Origin: UMGS946 sp048421225
GTDB taxonomy: Bacteria; Bacillota; Clostridia; Christensenellales; CAG-138
Direction: 5' to 3'
Assembly: GCA_048421225.1 (NCBI GenBank)
Contig: DBFNRV010000111.1
Location: 1-27,071 of the forward strand
DNA: 27,071 bases
Below, piece after piece: positions 22,893 through 27,071 of this stretch (position 1 is the stretch's first letter; every line of letters starts with the position of its first letter). The notes below the pieces were generated by a model. It did not search any database, was not told the origin of the DNA, and worked only from the letters and a program-made list of their open reading frames with translations. The translations under genes were made by a program, and so were the position numbers.

Positions 22893-24839
22893 CCCACTAT
22901 TATTGTCAAGATCAAATTTGAACAACCCAGTAGGCCGTGGGCGTACCGTATCAGCCGAACCAGTAACATAGCCGTAGACTGCGCCGTCATAATCGAGGCT
23001 TTCAAATTCGCCCGTAACCGTAACGTTACAGCTTGCGTTGAATCCTCCGTCGTGCGAGGTTGCCGTAACGGTTGCCGTTCCTGCTCCGGTGGCCTTAATA
23101 TTGCCATAGGTATCAACGCTTACGATATGATCGTCGCTTGTGGTCCATATTAGTCTTCTGTCGGTAGCGTTCTCGGGCATTAGCTGTGCCGAAAGCGAGC
23201 TTTCTTCATATAACTCCATCGAAAGCGAAGAGGGGACTGATACTCCGCTTACATCAACTTGCTCACTTGTTAATGGCATCACAAACAGCCCATGAAAATC
23301 GTTTTCCAGCTCAATTAAGACCTCAATGGCCCCAGTTTCATAATCAACCCTGCACATGTAACTAGGACTCAATCCGGCAAAATCTGAATATATATAGAGT
23401 GCGTCCGCCACTTGATCATACGCCATGGAAACCGGCCAAGAGGGATCCAGGTTTGTATCCGCAATATAGGCTAAATCTCCGTTCGTCTTGTCTATCGTGT
23501 AAAGCTCGCCCGTCTTATGCATTATGGTGTAGAGCGTGCCATTTACGCTGGCAATGGCCATGGGCGTTCCGCCAGTGCCGCCTTCGTTCAGATATGCGAT
23601 ATGCGTGGTAGCTCCAGTGGCAAGATCCAGCTTAGCGAGTGCTCTAGTGGCTGCTCCGGTTCCAGTCAGCGCATAAACCGTTTCGGTTGTATCGTCATAA
23701 GCCATTGAGTAAATTGGGTCAACATCCGAGATTAGCTCCAGAAGTTCGCCGGTCTCCGCGTCAAACTTAGCCAGCTTGTCCGGCGCTGTACCACCCATAA
23801 CATACCCGATGTAGGAATAAACATAACCCTTATAGTATATTGACGTCCATGTCGAACCCATAGAATAATTATCTTCGGCATAGTGTGACCAGTCAGTAAA
23901 CTTGTCATACACGGCCATCTCTCCGGTATTAGGATTAAACGAGGCCCAGCTCATTTCTTCGTCAGCAAATCCATAGCTCGTTCCGATTATATTGCCAGTA
24001 TATTCAATAGCTTTCTCGTCTTTAACCTCTATTTCGGCAGACGCGGATAAGGCTCCCACAGCGGTGGTTGCGGTAATCGTGGCTTCACCTACGCCTATCG
24101 CGGTTACAAGCCCATTTTCATCCACGACAGCCACGCTGTCGTCGCTGGACGACCAGATGACATCCTTATTCACCGTATTCCATGGATGAACCATAGCGGT
24201 GAACTGTTTCTGGTTTCCGGGATTTAAAAGCGCTGATTGCGGATCTATGGATACGCCGAGGACATCCTCCGTAGATTGTGGTGGCTTGGCATACATCCCC
24301 GTAAGGACTCCATCCGTGCTTCCTATATACGTTGCAATCGCGCTGTTTGTGTTTACACTATAGAATGAAACGCCATTTTCACTGTGTTCAGTGGTATTTG
24401 AGCTGCAATATAGAATCCCGTCATTGCCAAAAGCAAGGCAGCTAAATTGACCGGGCGTAATCCTCATAAGGTTTATTCCCCTTGCTGTCCAAGTCTCTTT
24501 ATTGATTTCATAGAGGACTGGTGCAGATGGGAATGTAGCCATACAATAGAGGCGACCGTCGGGAGAACACGCAAGCGCCCCGCTTGGCATTCCTGCAACA
24601 GTAGATAAACCTCCCGATTTTATATCTATCGCTAATAATGAGCTGTTGTATACTCCATACAGGGTAGACGTGGTGGGGTCAAAGGCCATGTCGTTCAGCG
24701 ATCCGCCATACTGTGCAATCGGTCGCGCTTCATAGGTGGTCTGGTCAATTTCACAGAAATAATAAGATCCTCCGTAGCGGGCAACGCCGAAGATCCTGCC
24801 GTCGCAGTAGGCTGCGCATCTGATCATGGCGCCTTCCAC
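22884..24839 (-). CDS. Fragment 2 of the secreted modular protein: propeller-like segments A-C and two BIG2 domains
   Basis: 651-aa open frame, truncated at both ends by frameshifts and so without a native start. It contains repeated short blocks with a YD/FD-x-tyr pattern such as SMAYDDTTETVYALTG and KLDLATGAT, which resemble beta-propeller blades of YncE-like proteins. Two BIG2 Ig-like domains are recognised by the WSSSDDSVAVVDENGLVTAI and WTTSDDHIVSVDTYGNIKAT cores and their GTATVTATS ends. The frame dies at 22884 right after LDNNSGK. Skipping one base in the GGGAAA tract continues into fragment 3. Confidence 0.8.
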   Translation of the reverse strand: MEGAMIRCAAYCDGRIFGVARYGGSYYFCEIDQTTYEARPIAQYGGSLNDMAFDPTTSTLYGVYNSSLLAIDIKSGGLSTVAGMPSGALACSPDGRLYCMATFPSAPVLYEINKETWTARGINLMRITPGQFSCLAFGNDGILYCSSNTTEHSENGVSFYSVNTNSAIATYIGSTDGVLTGMYAKPPQSTEDVLGVSIDPQSALLNPGNQKQFTAMVHPWNTVNKDVIWSSSDDSVAVVDENGLVTAIGVGEATITATTAVGALSASAEIEVKDEKAIEYTGNIIGTSYGFADEEMSWASFNPNTGEMAVYDKFTDWSHYAEDNYSMGSTWTSIYYKGYVYSYIGYVMGGTAPDKLAKFDAETGELLELISDVDPIYSMAYDDTTETVYALTGTGAATRALAKLDLATGATTHIAYLNEGGTGGTPMAIASVNGTLYTIMHKTGELYTIDKTNGDLAYIADTNLDPSWPVSMAYDQVADALYIYSDFAGLSPSYMCRVDYETGAIEVLIELENDFHGLFVMPLTSEQVDVSGVSVPSSLSMELYEESSLSAQLMPENATDRRLIWTTSDDHIVSVDTYGNIKATGAGTATVTATSHDGGFNASCNVTVTGEFESLDYDGAVYGYVTGSADTVRPRPTGLFKFDLDNNSGKR

Positions 24840-25294
24840 TTCAACCTGACTGGAGATATCTTCAAATTGTCCCGGATCTTCTGGCTTAAAAGATATCCAG
24901 TTGTTGGAAGAAGAGTCTTGATACTTAAAGCATACATCGTATTGTCGGTATCATCGCTTGGCTCAACATTGAGTTTAATATTCTCAGACTTGCCATCTTC
25001 CATTGGAATAATGAAGCCCTGGCTTTCCCCCCAAAGGCTTATAGCCGCATCCGAATAATATTTTTCAGGGATGGTCTCTCCGGCCTTGTGCGTAAGTTCG
25101 GCTTCATTTTCAGGCCTGTACGGATTGTAGGCGTCGTCAAGCTCGTCGCGCGCCAGCGCTGTTGACGTATCGCCATTTTCGTTGAATACACCTGACGCTA
25201 CCGGAGCTTGTCCGGGGTTGTCTAATGCCAGTGCACTAGGCATAAGCGTAAACAACATTATTAGCGCTAAAAATAGGGATAAGTGCCTTTTCAT
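24824..25294 (-). CDS. Fragment 1 of the secreted modular protein: signal peptide and N-terminal region
   Basis: The frame opens with a Lys/Arg start, a hydrophobic core and an Ala-Leu-Ala cleavage site near residue 23, a clear Sec signal peptide. AGGAGG lies 9 bases before the ATG. Up to about residue 123 (TMYAL) the sequence is in the original frame. Past about 24925 it is out of frame and ends at a TGA at 24824. Reading one frame over from that point gives KYQDSSSNNWISFKPEDPGQ and runs on into fragment 2, so the last 30 or so residues of this frame are not native. Confidence 0.8.
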   Translation of the reverse strand: MKRHLSLFLALIMLFTLMPSALALDNPGQAPVASGVFNENGDTSTALARDELDDAYNPYRPENEAELTHKAGETIPEKYYSDAAISLWGESQGFIIPMEDGKSENIKLNVEPSDDTDNTMYALSIKTLLPTTGYLLSQKIRDNLKISPVRLKWKAP

Positions 25295-25367
25295 GTTTTC
25301 TTCCTCCTAAAGTTTTTGAATTTGTACCATGTATCTATTAGTACAATGGCGGCGGAATTGCATAATA

Positions 25368-25403
25368 TTGCTAAAATCGCAACAAATTTTGCTTTTTTAG
25401 CAA
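25368..25403. promoter_or_regulatory. Two tandem TTGC-N7-GCAA boxes
   Basis: Box 1 is at 25368-25382 and box 2 at 25389-25403, each TTGC, seven AT-rich bases, GCAA. Their centres are 21 bp apart, two helical turns, and both lie about 5-40 bases downstream of the predicted transcription start of the secreted-protein gene, a normal repressor position. A looser TTGC-N6-GCAA is at 25474-25487. Confidence 0.45.
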
Positions 25404-25415
25404 ACTTGTGCTTTG

Positions 25416-25444
25416 ATTATAGCATTATACCGATTAATACACAA
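25416..25444 (-). promoter_or_regulatory. Likely promoter of the giant secreted-protein gene
   Basis: On the minus strand TTGTGT (25444-25439) and TATAAT (25421-25416) are 17 bp apart. A second TATAAT at 25429-25424 lacks a well-spaced -35. The resulting leader before the ATG is about 115 bases. Confidence 0.5.
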
Positions 25445-25505
25445 TACCCTTTAGCAAGAAAATTCATTTATTTTTGCGCTTATGCAAGTATTATTGATAT
25501 GTAAA

Positions 25506-25538
25506 ACTGTGGGCTTCCGCTGTACGAATGCCCACAGT
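25506..25538 (-). terminator. Terminator of the ArsR-like regulator gene
   Basis: On the minus strand, ACTGTGGGC pairs perfectly with GCCCACAGT across a 15-base loop that itself has a TTC/GAA pair, then TTTTA follows. It starts 18 bases after the stop codon. Confidence 0.65.
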
Positions 25539-25556
25539 CAATAATCAGTCTTTAAA

Positions 25557-26702
25557 TCAATTAATGCCTAGATATCTCCTTATTAAATCAAAGGTCTCAT
25601 TTATAGTATTGATATTTGCATAATAATACACTCTTCCATTACTTTGCTCCATAGTCACCAGTTTATGGTCATTGAGAGCTCCGAGATATCTTGAAATATT
25701 GCCTGGGTTTATATTCATCCGTTTAGAAAGCTCAAGGCAATAGCTCTTATCTTTGCAAAGGGTTTTCAATATTTCAAGCTTTGTTGCGTCTCCAAACTGC
25801 TTTGCCGCGCTTGCTATTACATGTACGTCGTATGTAGTTTTAGCTAACATAAAAGGCTTGGTTATGAAGCTTATAAGCAACATATACTCATCCATCGGTT
25901 TTGCACCGCTATCTAAGGAGAAATCCGTTGATACACAGAAATCATTAAGCTGGAACAGCTCGGCCCGCATCACTACAGTTTTGCTGTCGTCGAATTTAAG
26001 GTTGTACGTACCGTTAATCTGAAACAACTGCTCCAACGAGTTTGATGTGAAATAATCCTCCCAAAAATCACAGCAACGGTCTATAGCGGGTTGAAGGGTA
26101 GACAAAAGCGGTTCAAGCCTTTCAGCATAAGGCCTTAAAAACGCAATCAGATTATCAAAAAATTCATCCGAATACATTATAGCGCGATACAGGTTAAGCC
26201 TGAGATCGCTCGGATAGGGCAGAGAATAAATTTGGTTAAATAAATTGTCTGGCGTCTCCGATTCGTCATTATATAGAAACCCGGAGCTTCCTATTCTTTC
26301 TATCCTGAGATTTGGGATGTTTTTAAAGTAATTCCATTCATTTTTCAAATACTCAACATAGTCGTCCAGCGTTTCGATACGCACGTTTATGTACTGATAC
26401 AGCATAAAATTAGCGAGACAGGTATATAACTGCTTGCTTTCGTCTAAAGGAAGCCTGTTAAAAAAAAACTGAAAGTCCGGGTCGTTTATATCAATACCAT
26501 CGGTCACCTCGTTCTTTATGTCCTCTAGCAACCGCATTGTTTCAACGTTTTCGTTGATATCCTCACGCGTGGAAGCGTTATTCTTATTTGATGCGGCATA
26601 TTTTATCGCTTGATCCTTATAGTCAAAGCCGCAGGCATACATCATCAGCATATTTATCGTTTCAATAAATATACTTGGTTTTCTGATGAATTCAAATTTC
26701 AT
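25557..26702 (-). CDS. ArsR-like winged-helix regulator with a long N-terminal domain
   Basis: 381-aa protein. The last 75 or so residues form a winged helix of the ArsR/SmtB type: FGDATKLEILKTLCKDKSYCLELSKRMNINPGNISRYLGALNDHKLV, then a wing of NGRVYYYANIN. The first 300 residues are an acidic, helix-rich domain I cannot assign; proteins of this layout are usually annotated only as winged helix-turn-helix proteins. No metal-binding cysteine cluster is evident, so metal sensing is not implied. I prefer ATG 26702, 10 bases after GAGGTG, over the TTG at 26708. The gene lies directly upstream of the giant secreted protein, on the same strand, separated by a terminator, and may control it. Confidence 0.82.
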   Translation of the reverse strand: MKFEFIRKPSIFIETINMLMMYACGFDYKDQAIKYAASNKNNASTREDINENVETMRLLEDIKNEVTDGIDINDPDFQFFFNRLPLDESKQLYTCLANFMLYQYINVRIETLDDYVEYLKNEWNYFKNIPNLRIERIGSSGFLYNDESETPDNLFNQIYSLPYPSDLRLNLYRAIMYSDEFFDNLIAFLRPYAERLEPLLSTLQPAIDRCCDFWEDYFTSNSLEQLFQINGTYNLKFDDSKTVVMRAELFQLNDFCVSTDFSLDSGAKPMDEYMLLISFITKPFMLAKTTYDVHVIASAAKQFGDATKLEILKTLCKDKSYCLELSKRMNINPGNISRYLGALNDHKLVTMEQSNGRVYYYANINTINETFDLIRRYLGIN

Positions 26703-26730
26703 AAACAAATTTCACCTCGTTGTTTATAAT

Positions 26731-26745
26731 GCAAATTCACTTTGC
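26731..26745. repeat. Short inverted repeat in the regulator's own leader
   Basis: GCAAA, five bases, TTTGC, lying between the promoter and ribosome site of the ArsR-like gene. A related GCAA-N6-TTGC arrangement is formed by the inner halves of the two boxes at 25379-25392, so this could be an autoregulatory site. It is short and in AT-rich DNA. Confidence 0.3.
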
Positions 26746-26757
26746 CATATAAGCATA

Positions 26758-26785
26758 ATTATATCATGCCCCTATTTCAAATCAA
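26758..26785 (-). promoter_or_regulatory. Promoter of the ArsR-like regulator
   Basis: On the minus strand TTGATT (26785-26780) and TATAAT (26763-26758), 16-bp spacer. Confidence 0.6.
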
Positions 26786-26789
26786 GCAT

Positions 26790-27071
26790 AAAAACATCCC
26801 GCAATTCATGGGGTGGCAAAACAACTTATTACCAAAAGGGTTAGCGTATGTTGGTACTAAAATGTACCGAATGTCATATGACTAGGCCAGAAAGTTACCC
26901 AAAGTTTTGACATGTTCCCTATCGCAGGCTCGCACCACAAGCGCCGTTTGGTAACGCATGGGTTTGCAATGTGGAGTTAGAGGAATTAATTATACGGTAA
27001 ACCGTGAAAACATAGAGAAGTTTATTTAAAAATATGATATTAAAGTAAAGCGGTTAGGGCTGGCCATAATA
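26790..27071. other. Non-coding stretch at the right edge
   Basis: No gene is supported here on either strand. Visible elements are a GGTAC-N6-GTACC inverted repeat at 26853-26868 and ACGGT-AA-ACCGT at 26994-27005. The GGGGTGGCAAAACAACTTATT run near 26810-26829 recalls end repeats of IS21-family elements in Firmicutes, but this is from memory and no transposase is seen. Confidence 0.35.

Larger units (their letters stand above)
20294..25294 (-). pseudogene. Giant secreted modular protein with BIG2, InlB-like, cohesin-like and dockerin modules, split by two frameshifts
   Basis: Joining three overlapping frames gives one continuous protein of about 1666 aa. Approximate order: signal peptide 1-23; N-terminal region to about 150; propeller-like segment A 153-340; BIG2 346-424; segment B 425-680; BIG2 682-760; segment C 761-1017; BIG2 1018-1095; segment D 1096-1340; InlB-like repeat 1344-1403; cohesin-like beta module 1410-1534; second InlB-like repeat 1538-1600; type I dockerin 1604-1666. 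One base is missing near 24925 and one is extra within 22890-22895; fixing both restores family-like sequence. The indels offset each other in number, and the rest of the frame is clean, so sequencing error or very recent mutation is likely. It should be exported; a cell-surface or cellulosome-like attachment is inferred from the dockerin. Binding targets are unknown. Confidence 0.85.

Noticed and set aside
24918..24932. Programmed -1 frameshift at CTTTAAG instead of a mutation
   Set aside because: The tract does not fit the X-XXY-YYZ slippery form in the reading phase used, no strong downstream hairpin was seen, and the second break in the same gene needs a shift the other way.
25283..25504. 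73-codon plus-strand open frame between the secreted protein and the regulator
   Set aside because: It covers the promoter, operator-like boxes and signal-peptide start of the minus-strand gene and has no ribosome site or known family.

Overview
The window looks like chromosomal DNA from an anaerobic Firmicute of the class Clostridia. Support comes from strong GGAGG-type ribosome binding sites, a T-box leader on ileS, an IspH–ribosomal protein S1 fusion gene directly after cmk and plsC, a sodium-pumping oxaloacetate decarboxylase cluster, and a secreted dockerin-bearing protein. I cannot name the genus from the sequence alone. No rRNA, tRNA, CRISPR array or intact mobile element is visible.

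Layout. (1) 106-3503, plus strand: a four-gene membrane decarboxylase operon in the order gamma, biotin carrier, beta, alpha, closed by a hairpin. (2) 3655-9294, plus strand: a tightly packed housekeeping operon, surE, HI0933-family flavoprotein, cmk, plsC and ispH-rpsA, with a good promoter in front and a classic terminator behind. (3) 9456-12944, minus strand: ileS of the long type II form, preceded by a complete T-box leader with an AUC specifier. (4) 13027-14895, plus strand: a GntR/FCD regulator, then an orphan BMP-family lipoprotein. (5) 14956-16608, plus strand: birA-bioY, with a BirA operator overlapping its promoter. (6) 16807-18092: an HD-domain phosphohydrolase, then decayed DNA holding a GNAT acetyltransferase broken by a nonsense codon. 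(7) 18199-20175, plus strand: transketolase. (8) 20294-26702, minus strand: an ArsR-like regulator and, downstream of it, a giant secreted modular protein. That protein has a signal peptide, four propeller-like segments alternating with three BIG2 domains, an InlB-like repeat, a cohesin-like module, a second InlB-like repeat and a dockerin. It is split by two single-base frameshifts. (9) 26703-27071 holds the regulator's promoter and otherwise no recognised gene.

How the parts fit. The decarboxylase needs a biotinylated carrier protein, which is encoded here. BirA attaches the biotin, BioY imports it, and the BirA operator ties birA-bioY expression to biotin supply. The least ordinary part is the right-hand block. 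Two tandem TTGC-N7-GCAA boxes, 21 bp apart, lie just downstream of the predicted promoter of the giant secreted protein, and a DNA-binding regulator is encoded immediately upstream. This could be a local regulator–surface protein module.
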